Positions 1 through 9,333 of a stretch of 64,000 nt of DNA are shown piece after piece. Origin of the DNA: Sporothrix humicola. Its lineage: Eukaryota; Ascomycota; Sordariomycetes; Ophiostomatales; Ophiostomataceae. The notes beneath the pieces were generated by a model. The model was not told where the DNA came from. It was given only the letters and a program-made list of their open reading frames with translations, and did not search any database. A program made the translations under genes and the position numbers. The DNA is taken from contig WNYE01000094.1 of NCBI GenBank assembly GCA_021396245.1, forward strand, positions 1 through 64,000, in the 5' to 3' direction. How positions within the stretch are numbered: position 1 is the first letter of the stretch; each line of letters begins with the position of its first letter.

Positions 1-77
<77 letters not shown>

Positions 78-79
78 TT

Positions 80-143
<64 letters not shown>
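1..143. repeat. Poly-T block at the left edge
   Basis: Almost pure T for about 143 bases, broken only by two AA or A interruptions near position 73-82. It touches the window edge, so its full length is unknown. No retroelement frame lies next to it, so I cannot call it the poly(A) tail of an inserted element. It may also be a homopolymer assembly artefact. Confidence 0.9.
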
Positions 144-2122
144 CTCTCTCCTTTATCTACTTTTGTCGATCTCGGTATGTTGTGAAGTTACTCTGCACTT
201 TAATGCCACTGTCCCTTGTTGTCCCCGGTGCTGTGCCTGTTTGTTATCTATTTTCCCCCTTCTGTTTGTATTTTGTTGCCGCAATATACGGCGGACATTT
301 TACTCCAGAAGTTGGCTGTTCTGTGTGTGTTGTAGCATACTTGAAATATTACAGCCAGCAAGAGTCAGAAATGATAAAATATCTGCACTCACTCCTCGAA
401 CCCGAGATCCGTTTGTGTACCCGTCGTGGCCGATGGTTTGCATTCGCCTGCATGTGCATCTGCATGCGTTTGTGCATCCAATCTGTATCCAATCTGCATC
501 TGAAGTGAACTGCATTGCACTCACCGTTATTTAGCAGTATGTTTTAGTAGACATTTCTGCAGACACTTTCTGCAGGCATTTCCTGATCTCCATCTTTATT
601 GTATTCTTGCTGACCTCGTTCTCGTTTTATCCTTTCCTCTTATCCTCTCTTCCCGGCTTCCGTCTTCCCTTCTTCCTTTTCTTTCCCTTTTTGTCAGACA
701 TATTTCCTTTTTGGATATCCTTTTTGCCTCTCCTCTCACCTCATCCCGTATTTCGCTTACTATTTCCATTCTGGCTTTTTTGTGTGCTCGATTTCTCAAC
801 ATAATACCCCCCTATTGCCTCCTTCTAATTGCCATGATCGTCAACACCACCTCCCATTCTGCCTTTTTTTTGTCTTTTCTTTTGCCTTTACCTGTCTCTC
901 AATCTCAATTTCCATCTCGCACTCTTCAAGACCCCGAGACGATCGGGGATAGGAGTGGGAAGAGAAGGCTTGATTTAGATTGAAAAATCCAGGACACGCA
1001 GACACGCACGCCGACGACAGAAAAACGAGGCGCAATCACGGTAATCAGCAATCAAAAAGGTCGACGAGCACGGTGATGATCAATTTACTTTTCCTTTATT
1101 TTCCTCGTCTTCATTTCTTTTTTTCTCCGACCGACGAACTGTAGAATAAGATTTCCAGAGAGGTTTCCTCTATTTATAAAGAAGGCCCGTCGCTCTATTT
1201 TTGGCGTCGTCGTCGTCGTCGTCCTTCCTGTCTTGTCTTTCTTGGTTCTCTCTTGGATCTTGGATCTTGGATCTCCCCTGTCCTTTTTCTTCTCTATTTC
1301 TTATTTCCTCTTTTGTCTCTCCATCCTCCCTTTCTCTTTGTCTCCATTGTTTCTCCCAAGAACAAGCATTCTCATCCTCTACAACAACAACAATCCTACA
1401 CTTACACCCATATCCACTCAGTTACAACGTCCTCTCCTATTCTCCACTCGAGTGCCTCGCCTCAGTCTTTTATACGCCTCTCTCCACGCCTGTGTACAGC
1501 ATACTCAACACCCCCAATATATTACCACCGGCGCAATATAGCCATATAGTCCGACATCCCAAAACTCGATATATCGATGCACCGGATACACCATTGACAC
1601 GCCTTGTTGTCCGCAGTCCACAGCCTTTCTACTCTACACCCAGCTGTATTAGCTCACCACCATTCTCGGTTGATTTCCTCCAGAGCCCGCCTATTGTCCG
1701 CCTCCGCCTCTTCACTTCAGTATTCTTTCCACCAACTCGTTTTCGTTCTCGTCCTCGCCTCTGTCCATCTCCGCCATCCGTTGGTGCTCTCCCTCATAGA
1801 CTTACACTTACGGTCTTTACCTTCGAGTTCTAATCTCTTCAATTTCTTTTGTTCTTTTCTCTCATCTCTTTTGTGAATATCTTGTCGTCTTTCTTCCTCA
1901 CAAGATCACCACCTCCCTCCTCCACACCACCTCACTCATCCTCTGACAAAAGACGTCTTGTATACAGTGCTCCTAACCTGTCTTTTCTTTTTCTCCTCCC
2001 TTTGGTCGCTGGTCGCTGGCCGTTGTTTCCTGCATCTCATCAACCTCGCACTCCCATCGTCGATCATATCCATGTCTTCTTAAGTCCTTTCCTGTCGTTT
2101 CTTTCCTTCATACCCCCTCAAA
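144..2122 (+). other. Intergenic region and long pyrimidine-rich leader of the MFS gene
   Basis: No recognisable gene. The first kilobase is low-complexity T/C-rich DNA with only short unconvincing frames. From about 1200 the plus strand becomes very C/T-rich (a GTCGTC run at 1204-1222, many CTCTCC blocks), the composition of promoters and 5' leaders of fungal genes. The frames open here on the plus strand are Ser/Pro/Leu-rich, as expected from translating a pyrimidine tract, and they resemble no family I know. Confidence 0.6.
1171..1180 (+). promoter_or_regulatory. TATA-like element upstream of the MFS gene
   Basis: TATTTATAAA followed by the pyrimidine-rich stretch in which fungal transcripts often start. 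If used, it would give a 5' leader of roughly 900 bases before the ATG at 2123, which is long. A second promoter nearer the gene is equally possible. Confidence 0.3.
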
Positions 2123-4531
2123 ATGAGCCGACCGTTTCGCCCACCGGCACAACCCCGGTATTCACAGTCGTCACAACAGTCACAGCAGTCGTCACAGTCG
2201 TATTCACAACAGTCTCAACAGTCGTCGCAGTCGATCAGCAGCGGGCAGACGACGGAGATTGAGGTGGAGCGGTCGGACGTGGAGCTGAGCGATGCGACGG
2301 ACGTGGAGAAGCTGGCGTCTGTGCCGGAGCGGTCAGGTCCGCCAGGACCGCCGGGAGCGCCGCTAGGCGGTCCTGGTGGGCCTGGTGGGCCGGGCGGTGG
2401 TCCTGGTCCAGGTGGTGGCCCCGGTCCAAGGGGCCCCGGCGGACCTGGCGGTCCGCCCAACCTCTTCCAGCCCAAGAGCGTCAAATTCTGGATGATCCTC
2501 CTCTCCAACTTCCTCGCCCTGTTCCTGGTGGCCCTCGACCGCACGATCGTGGCCACGGCGGTCCCGCGCATCACGGACGAGTTCCACAGTCTGGGCGATA
2601 TCGGCTGGTACGCGTCGGCGTACATGCTGACGACGGCGGCGTCCCAACTGCTGTTTGGCCGCATCTACAAGTTTTATTCCATGAAGTGGACCTTCCTCTC
2701 CTGTGTGGTCGTCTTCGAGGTCGGGTCGGCGATCTGCGGCGCGGCGCGGACGTCGGCGATTTTCATTGTCGGAAGAGCGGTGGCGGGCACGGCGTCGGCG
2801 GGCATCTTTTCGGGGTGCATGCTGATCATGGTGCCGATGATCCCGCTGCACAAGCGACCCATGTTCCAGGGCCTGTTCGGCGTTGTCTTTGGGATGGCGT
2901 CGGTGATCGGGCCACTGGTGGGCGGCGCGTTTACGAGCAGCTCGCTGACGTGGCGGTGGTGTTTCTACATTAACCTGCCGGTCGGGGCGTTTACGCTGGT
3001 GTTTATGATTTTCTTCTGGAACCCGCCGCCCCGGCCAGGACCGCCGGGACCTCCGGGAGGAGGGCCGCCTCGCAAAGTGAGTGTGATGACCCACATCAAA
3101 CGGCTGGACCCCATCGGGACGGCGCTGTTCCTCCCCGGGATCGTGTCCCTTCTTTTGGCGCTCGAATGGGGCGGGTCGACGTACCCGTGGAACAGCTGGC
3201 GGATCATCCCGCTGTTCATCCTGTTTGGGGCGTGCATGGTGGCTTTTGCCGTCGTGCAGGTCATGCTCCCTGACACGGCGACTCTTCCCCCGCGAGTGAT
3301 CCTCCAAAGGAGCGTTCTGTCGGGTGCCCTGTTCACATTCTTTCTCTCCGCCTCCATGCTTATGCTCGTCTACTACGTCCCCGTCTGGTTCCAGACCGCC
3401 AAGATGGTCAACCCGCTGCGGTCGGGCGTCTACACCATTCCCCTGGTGCTGAGTCTCGTCGTCTCCAGTATCGGCTCCGGCATCTTCACCCAAAAAATCG
3501 GCTACTATGTTCCGTCTATGATCCTGGCGCCTGTCATCATGTCCGTCGGCGAGGGCCTCATGAGCACTTTTAAACCCTCGACGCCCTCCTCCCACTGGAT
3601 CGCCTTCCAGTTCGTCGCCGGCTTCGGCCTCGGGTTCGGCATGCAGATCGGCAACTTAGCGGCACAGACCGTCCTCAAGCCCGAAGACATCTCGACCGGC
3701 GTCGCCATCATGTTTTTCGTCCAGCAGCTGGGCGGCGCAGTCTTCACCACTGTCGGCCAAACCATCCTCAGCAATTTGTTAGTTGGCCAGCTCAAAGACA
3801 TCCCCGGCATCGACACAAAGGCCATTGTCAACGTCGGCGCCACCGAGCTGGCCAATGTCGTGCCGCCGCAGTTCTTGCCGCTGGTGATTGACGCCTACAA
3901 CTTTGCCTGCACCCGCATCTTTTTGACCAGTATGGGGCTCGCGTTTGCTTCGCTGGTCTCGGCGTTTTTCATGGAGTGGAAGAGCATCAAGAAGTCGCCG
4001 GGCGGTCCCGGTGGTGGTGGTCCAGGGGGTCCGCCAGCCCCAGGTGCTTCTGGACCTGGTGCTCTTTCCGGACCTAACGGCCCTCCAGGCCCTGGCCCCC
4101 TCCGCGGCCCCAGCGGTCCAGGCATCCCCGCCGGCCTCGGCCGCCCCCAAATGGTCATGACCAGTGCGCCGCCCGCCACAATGACCGCAGACCCAAAGAC
4201 GGTGTCCGTGTCGTCGGCCCGCAACTCGTTTACAAAAGCGAGAAACTCTTTCGGGGGAGGTGGACGAGCCCTCTCTGTATCCGCCACAACGGCCGTCAAC
4301 AGTGAAGCCGTCAACAGTGAGGAGCCCCCAATGGCCAAGAAAGAGGTTGACAACCAGGACAACCAAGAACCCGCGGTCGCCCCCCTCGATCCAAAGATTG
4401 TCAAGGCGCGACAGGAGGCCGAGGCCAAGCTCAGACAGGCCCGCCGCGAGTCCGACCCGAGCTATGTCAAGCCGCGGCGCAACTCCGTGCGGCTGTCCAA
4501 GGTCAACAGGAAGAGCCAGAACTATGAGTAG
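2123..4531 (+). CDS. MFS multidrug-type exporter (DHA2, 14-TM family)
   Basis: Single-exon gene of 802 residues. The membrane core runs from about residue 122 to 625 and carries DHA2 signatures: LDRTIVATAVPRI in the first membrane segment and the antiporter motif VIGPLVGGAF (motif C). Relatives export fungal toxins and drugs by proton antiport at the plasma membrane; the substrate here cannot be read. The ends are unusual. Residues about 10-45 are a Ser/Gln repeat. Gly/Pro-rich stretches occur at about residues 72-112, again in the central loop near 300-318, and in the tail near 622-676. Family members usually have 540-600 residues, so the tails explain the extra length. The C-terminus is basic and Ser-rich. 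No biosynthetic core enzyme is nearby, so a role in secondary-metabolite export is unsupported. Confidence 0.92.
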   Translation: MSRPFRPPAQPRYSQSSQQSQQSSQSYSQQSQQSSQSISSGQTTEIEVERSDVELSDATDVEKLASVPERSGPPGPPGAPLGGPGGPGGPGGGPGPGGGPGPRGPGGPGGPPNLFQPKSVKFWMILLSNFLALFLVALDRTIVATAVPRITDEFHSLGDIGWYASAYMLTTAASQLLFGRIYKFYSMKWTFLSCVVVFEVGSAICGAARTSAIFIVGRAVAGTASAGIFSGCMLIMVPMIPLHKRPMFQGLFGVVFGMASVIGPLVGGAFTSSSLTWRWCFYINLPVGAFTLVFMIFFWNPPPRPGPPGPPGGGPPRKVSVMTHIKRLDPIGTALFLPGIVSLLLALEWGGSTYPWNSWRIIPLFILFGACMVAFAVVQVMLPDTATLPPRVILQRSVLSGALFTFFLSASMLMLVYYVPVWFQTAKMVNPLRSGVYTIPLVLSLVVSSIGSGIFTQKIGYYVPSMILAPVIMSVGEGLMSTFKPSTPSSHWIAFQFVAGFGLGFGMQIGNLAAQTVLKPEDISTGVAIMFFVQQLGGAVFTTVGQTILSNLLVGQLKDIPGIDTKAIVNVGATELANVVPPQFLPLVIDAYNFACTRIFLTSMGLAFASLVSAFFMEWKSIKKSPGGPGGGGPGGPPAPGASGPGALSGPNGPPGPGPLRGPSGPGIPAGLGRPQMVMTSAPPATMTADPKTVSVSSARNSFTKARNSFGGGGRALSVSATTAVNSEAVNSEEPPMAKKEVDNQDNQEPAVAPLDPKIVKARQEAEAKLRQARRESDPSYVKPRRNSVRLSKVNRKSQNYE

Positions 4532-4805
4532 TTGGCAGCGAAAAGGGGTTTATTTACTTTGTTTCTTTCCCTCTATACTTACTTTGTTTACTTGATATCA
4601 TCCATTTACGGCGTTTGAATTTCACTTTCTTTGTTCACTTTTGTACATAGGGGCAGTAATACTCGGGGTATCAAAGAAGGTGACCACCAAGAAACTGTAC
4701 ATAGGATGGGCATGGCAGGATGGTTTCAAAGGTGGTGGGGTCTTGGATCTTGGAATGGTAAGATACTAAACGACTAATGAATCTATACACAAAATACTTC
4801 TGCTT

Positions 4806-4829
4806 AGTTTTTTTTTAAAAAAAAAAACT
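4806..4829. repeat. Poly-T/poly-A palindrome
   Basis: AG, nine T, eleven A, CT: an inverted repeat with no spacer, in the 3' flank of the MFS gene. Such tracts exclude nucleosomes, and on either strand an A-rich or T-rich 3' signal may assist transcript ending. This role is inference. Confidence 0.6.
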
Positions 4830-5730
4830 TCTAACGGCCATCGGTGCTTACCTGGACCCGACATGTCCGTTCTGTTATGATCCTGGAGACATATGTTCTA
4901 ATTTGGTCCAACAGGCCTTGGGCCAACAGACATAATATGCGTCCTCGGAGATTTTTATTCCCCATTCCGCTTTTTTGTGTCCGTTGGTATTTATCTTATT
5001 TCTTTGAAATATTATTGTTTTATTGCCTTCGAAAAATAGGACCAGTCCATCGGTATCTCGAAAAGAAGTCAAACATTCGTTGAAAATGGAAATGTGCTTG
5101 TCTTCAGTACAATCAGTGTAAACCACGGATATAATAGAGCATTGTGCCGAAGAAGTTGTCTAATGCAGGTCCTTCAAAAGTGCCTGCAAGACTTGGATTC
5201 CACATGCAGTGTTCTCTGTAATACGGACTACGGAGTGTCCGGAGAGAACAAAAAGGCCACCCCTCAATATATTTTGTGCGTTCACACGCCTGGGGGCGTA
5301 CGCCGTAGCCCGTGTCGTTTGTCAATGGCAAGAGATATATCCACGGATTCTTCCTCGGTATAGGCAGGGGACAGGGTAAAAGCTGCGGTGGAGGGTCGCT
5401 TACCTGGTAAAAGCAGCGGGACAGTTAAATAGATTGAGGGGTGGGAGAAGGAAGTGGAAAGCAGAAAGACAAAGAAAAAAAAAAACAGGACTTTGGAAAA
5501 GAAAAGAAGAGCACACTCCGCATAACAGCACAAGTTGTGGCTGGTGAAGTGCTCGGACATTGACTGGTGATCATGAACTAATGTTATGCGCATAGAATCA
5601 TTTGACATTTAAAAGGAATATACTGAAAACATCATGTATTATCATGGCATCATGCAAAGAGTACATCGCTAAGAAAGATAACAAATAACAAATAAAAGTA
5701 ATGATAATGTAACCAAATGGACATCAACAG

Positions 5731-5749
5731 AGCAACCCTTTGGGTTGCT
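5731..5749 (-). other. Perfect 8-bp hairpin just after a stop codon
   Basis: AGCAACCC, TTT, GGGTTGCT: arms of 8 bp with a three-base loop, ending three bases from the minus-strand stop codon at 5752-5754. It would sit at the very start of the 3' UTR of the transglutaminase transcript. Confidence 0.55.
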
Positions 5750-5751
5750 TT

Positions 5752-8292
5752 TCACACCAGCTTCCACGAACAAATGGCCTGCATGGACATGCTGCACCGC
5801 CCCATGCGCGCGCGGTAGTCGGCCATTGTTGCGCCCCGTAAGTCGCGGCCGTCCATGGTCGTGATGGCGTAGCAGAACAGCATGTCGCCCGGCCTACCCA
5901 AACGCCGGCGGGGCACGTCTGCCCAGAACCACAGCGGCTCGTCAAACTCGATGTCAAACATTTCGCTGTCGCGCCCTCCGCCACCCTGGTTGTTGGGGTT
6001 GACCGACTTGAGCATCATCGGGTACGGTCTCAAACCTTGGCCGCCCTCTTCCATGGTCCAGTGCCGGCAGGCTCGGCCGAGCCTAAACTGGATGCGCTCG
6101 TTGGGGTCGCCGCGGCTGACCTCGATTTCTTGCGCGGCGGGCTCCATGCTCGACTGAGCAATAAACTGCTGCGGCCCGTTCGAGTACAGGATGACCGGGT
6201 CGGCCGACATTTTCTCAACAACATACTCGCCCCAGGAGGGCACGCGGCCGTCGGCCCGGAAAAAGTAGCGCGGGTTCTCGGGGAAGTGGCGCTCGCCAAA
6301 CTCTTCGTTGGACATGATAAACTGCTCGGGGCTAAACTTCTTCTCGTACTGCGGGTTGCGGTTCTTGTCGACGTTGCCGGCGCCCCAGCACGAATCCAAG
6401 AGTTTCCAGTCGCCGCCGTCGATGCGGACAGCATTCCACGCGTGGCCCGTCGGGTTGGGCGGCGGCACAGGGTCGCCCGGCCGGACGGTCGTGAACCCGT
6501 AGCCCTTGCCGTGGCCCGTGACCACGACACACTCGAGCCCCGCCGCCAGGGCCAGCGCCTCGTACACGCGCGCATAGCCCTCGCAGACGCCCTTGCCCGA
6601 AAAGATGCGCTCCTCGATGGACTGCCCGCGCGGGACGCACTTGTTGAAGAAGCCGTCCGTGTCGTAGGCAATGTTGTGGTGGCACCACGTAAAGATGGCG
6701 CGCGCCTTGTCGGTCTGCGAGGGAAAGTCGTCACACAGGTTGTGGGCGAGGTAGCCGACCGGATCGCGGCGCGGCAGTCGCGAAATGGGGAACTGGGCGG
6801 CCACGGTGTCCGGGCCCGTAAAGTCGCGGCACTTCATGCACTCCTCGTCCTCGCTCTTTTTCGGGTAGAATCTGGGGTCGCCGCCTCCACCGCCGTTACG
6901 TGGCCGAGGGCGAGTGGGTAGGCTAGGACGGTCTTCGTCGTCGTGGCCGTTGCGATTTCCGTTTCCGTTGGCACCTCGTACGACAGCATCGACCAACGCC
7001 CGCGATGGCCGCGGGGCAATCGGCGGCGGTGCGTCGTCGTCGTCTTCTGGGATGTCGTCCCTTCTGTTGCGGTTGTTGCCAAACGGCACCTGTTGAGGAC
7101 CCGGCCGGCGCGGCAGCGACTTGTTGCCCGAGTTGAAGCCAAGCTCAAGCGCCGACTTGACTGTGTTGCGTCGTGAAGGGAGGGCGGGCGCTGGTCCTTC
7201 GTCGTCGTCACGGCTGTTGCGATCATTGTAACCATTACGGCCGCCGTTGCGGTCGTTGCGGTCGTTGCGGTCACGGTCACGGTCATTGAAATCGTCCGTG
7301 GGCCGCCGTGGGGGAAGGCGGGGTGGCAGAGCGGGTCCTGTCGAGTCGTCGTCGTCAAAGCGAGGCCGAGGACGCCCACCGCCACCACCACCAGGACGAG
7401 AGGGAAGGGCAGGCGCCCGCTCGTCGTCGCGGCTGTCACGGCGGTCGTTACGGTCGTTCCACCGATTGTTGCTGTTGCCGTTGTTGCGGTCGTCATAGTC
7501 GTCCCGTCGGTCACGATCATTCCAGTTGTTCCCACCCCGCCCGTTCCGGTTCCAGTCTTGTTGTCCTCTGTCTCTGTCGGCCCGGTCCCGCTCTTCCCTC
7601 TCCTGCTCTTCGCGTTGGCGCTCCCGTTCCCGCTCCCGCTCCTCTCTTTGTCGTTCTTGCTCCTCCCGCTGCCGCTCCGCCTCCTCCCGCTCCTTGGCCT
7701 CCCGCTCGCGCTTGGTGGGCGGCAGGTCGGGCAGCTTGGTCGTGCCAAACGCGGGCGGCAGTTTCCGGCCCCCGACATTCGAGTTCGAGTTGAGCGAGTT
7801 TGTTGTCATCGACGACACCCGGCTCAGCGTGGTGTTTGTCGTGTTTGTCGAAATGTGCGAGCGCACCGACTCGGACGACGGGCGGCGGTCGCCGAGGGCG
7901 GCCGTGGTGGCGGCTCTCTGGAGCGAGCCGGCGGTGGCGGTCGAGGACGACGACGGCGTGCGCAGCGGCAGTTTTGGCGGCGGGCCGCGGGCGAGTGTGG
8001 TTACGGCAGAGCTGGATGTGGTCGAGGCGACCGATGACGGCCGTGCAAACGTCTGTGGCTTTGGTTTCGAGGGGATAGAGGGCTTGTTGGCCGGCGGTGG
8101 CGGCGGCGGACGGCGGGCGCCATTTGTGGTGGTTGTCGTAGCCGTTGACGCTGTCGAGGCCACTGACGGCGAGCGGTTGATCGGCGGCGGTGTAGAGGCT
8201 GGCGGCCCTGTCGACGAAAAGTTCTTTTGCTTGTTGAGGGCGGCGATGCGCTCGGCGAGCGTCGAGAACTGCGGTTCCTCGACTTCTGTCAT
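5752..8292 (-). CDS. Transglutaminase-core domain protein with long disordered N-terminus
   Basis: Single-exon gene, 846 residues. The first half (about 1-500) is low complexity: a start segment with an LAERIAALNKQ helix, polyproline runs, a Glu/Arg-rich charged stretch (about 200-240), then Asp/Arg/Asn repeats with PALPSRP-type proline motifs that could bind SH3 domains. The C-terminal half holds a transglutaminase/protease-like core: Cys570 in GKGVCEGYA, His617 in TGHAWNAV and Asp633 in KLLDSCW form the expected Cys-His-Asp triad. Fungal relatives with this core include the cytokinesis factor Cyk3, which also has an SH3 domain; none is visible here. A role in septation or the actin cortex is therefore a guess. 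The core triad is complete, whereas some relatives are thought to be inactive. Confidence 0.88.
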   Translation of the reverse strand: MTEVEEPQFSTLAERIAALNKQKNFSSTGPPASTPPPINRSPSVASTASTATTTTTNGARRPPPPPPANKPSIPSKPKPQTFARPSSVASTTSSSAVTTLARGPPPKLPLRTPSSSSTATAGSLQRAATTAALGDRRPSSESVRSHISTNTTNTTLSRVSSMTTNSLNSNSNVGGRKLPPAFGTTKLPDLPPTKREREAKEREEAERQREEQERQREERERERERQREEQEREERDRADRDRGQQDWNRNGRGGNNWNDRDRRDDYDDRNNGNSNNRWNDRNDRRDSRDDERAPALPSRPGGGGGGRPRPRFDDDDSTGPALPPRLPPRRPTDDFNDRDRDRNDRNDRNGGRNGYNDRNSRDDDEGPAPALPSRRNTVKSALELGFNSGNKSLPRRPGPQQVPFGNNRNRRDDIPEDDDDAPPPIAPRPSRALVDAVVRGANGNGNRNGHDDEDRPSLPTRPRPRNGGGGGDPRFYPKKSEDEECMKCRDFTGPDTVAAQFPISRLPRRDPVGYLAHNLCDDFPSQTDKARAIFTWCHHNIAYDTDGFFNKCVPRGQSIEERIFSGKGVCEGYARVYEALALAAGLECVVVTGHGKGYGFTTVRPGDPVPPPNPTGHAWNAVRIDGGDWKLLDSCWGAGNVDKNRNPQYEKKFSPEQFIMSNEEFGERHFPENPRYFFRADGRVPSWGEYVVEKMSADPVILYSNGPQQFIAQSSMEPAAQEIEVSRGDPNERIQFRLGRACRHWTMEEGGQGLRPYPMMLKSVNPNNQGGGGRDSEMFDIEFDEPLWFWADVPRRRLGRPGDMLFCYAITTMDGRDLRGATMADYRARMGRCSMSMQAICSWKLV

Positions 8293-9333
8293 GGTGGCGG
8301 TCGAAGTAGAGATGCTGTAAAGATGCCGATAAGAATACGAGATGAGGGGCGAGGAGGATTGTCGTCCTCAAAGTTCAATGAAAGTCGACTGGTCGCAACG
8401 ATGACGCTCGATCGCAGTAATGAAACGGACGATGAACCAAACGAAACAAAAGTAAATAAAGAAGAAACGAAACAAAGGATGGGAAAGGTAACAAGATGAT
8501 GTGAGAGGTGAAAGATCAGAGGATGGTCGATCAGAGGAGACGCAGGCAAAATGGGGTTCAGCCGTTGGTTCTGTCCTGGGATAGTGGGGTGCGGGATGCG
8601 GCGCAGCAGGCAGGGCAGGCGCTAGAGACCTGGTGGGTTAGCGGGCGAGACGAACCTTTTGGCGCTGTTGGCGAGCTATTGGCTCGGTGGAAGCTGCCGA
8701 GACTTATGAAGACGCCACATACGACGAGAAAGGTGGCGTTAAATCTGTATCATTATCTAAAATCAATAATTTCCAGAAAGGTTCCTGGACACATTTTCAA
8801 GATCTTATTGATCCTGAATATCTGTTGAATTTTGTGAATATTCGCACTGGCTGTTGGGCTTCTTCTATTTTCTCGCCCTATGGCCTGTCCCGGTCTTGCC
8901 TCGACTAAACCTGGCCCATCGCACCTACCCTGCTCTTCCCTGATCGCACAGGTTTCCAACTTGGGAAAGAAGGCAAATGTTCACAACCAAGCAGGGAAGG
9001 CACGATCTACAAGGCCTGTACTTGACCTGGATTGCCTGAAGCGGCCTGGAGTGGCCTGGAATCGATGAGGCAAGAGCAATGCAGGTGCTTGGGAACAGCC
9101 CGCTAACTGCAGCATGCACACCAGATGAAAAAGACTGGGGCAAAAACGTGGGCACACGGTCTTTGAACAGCATCCCGGCTCACGATATGTCTTTCACAAA
9201 CTAACAAGGCAAGGCATTTGAACTTCTTTTCATCGACTACTTTTGTACTCGTACAATGTACAGAAACTAACACTTTAACAGGTACGTCCCACCTGGCATA
9301 TGATATTCTATCTTTCCAATCTCCTCTCATTGT
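8293..9333. other. Intergenic region
   Basis: Promoter side of the transglutaminase gene (minus) and 3' flank of the sugar-porter gene (minus). No gene, repeat or RNA recognised; short frames only. Confidence 0.7.

Larger units (their letters stand above)
4532..5751. other. Intergenic region between convergent genes
   Basis: 3' flanks of the MFS gene (plus) and the transglutaminase gene (minus). It is AT-rich and contains the T9/A11 palindrome at 4806-4829. Short frames on both strands lack coding character. Confidence 0.7.

Noticed and set aside
1201..1833. Ser/Pro/Leu-rich frame in the leader of the MFS gene
   Set aside because: No ATG start, composition explained by the C/T tract, no family resemblance.
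2363..3595. Minus-strand frame of 410 codons opposite the MFS exporter
   Set aside because: Arg/His/Asp-rich antisense translation with no hydrophobic core and no known family.
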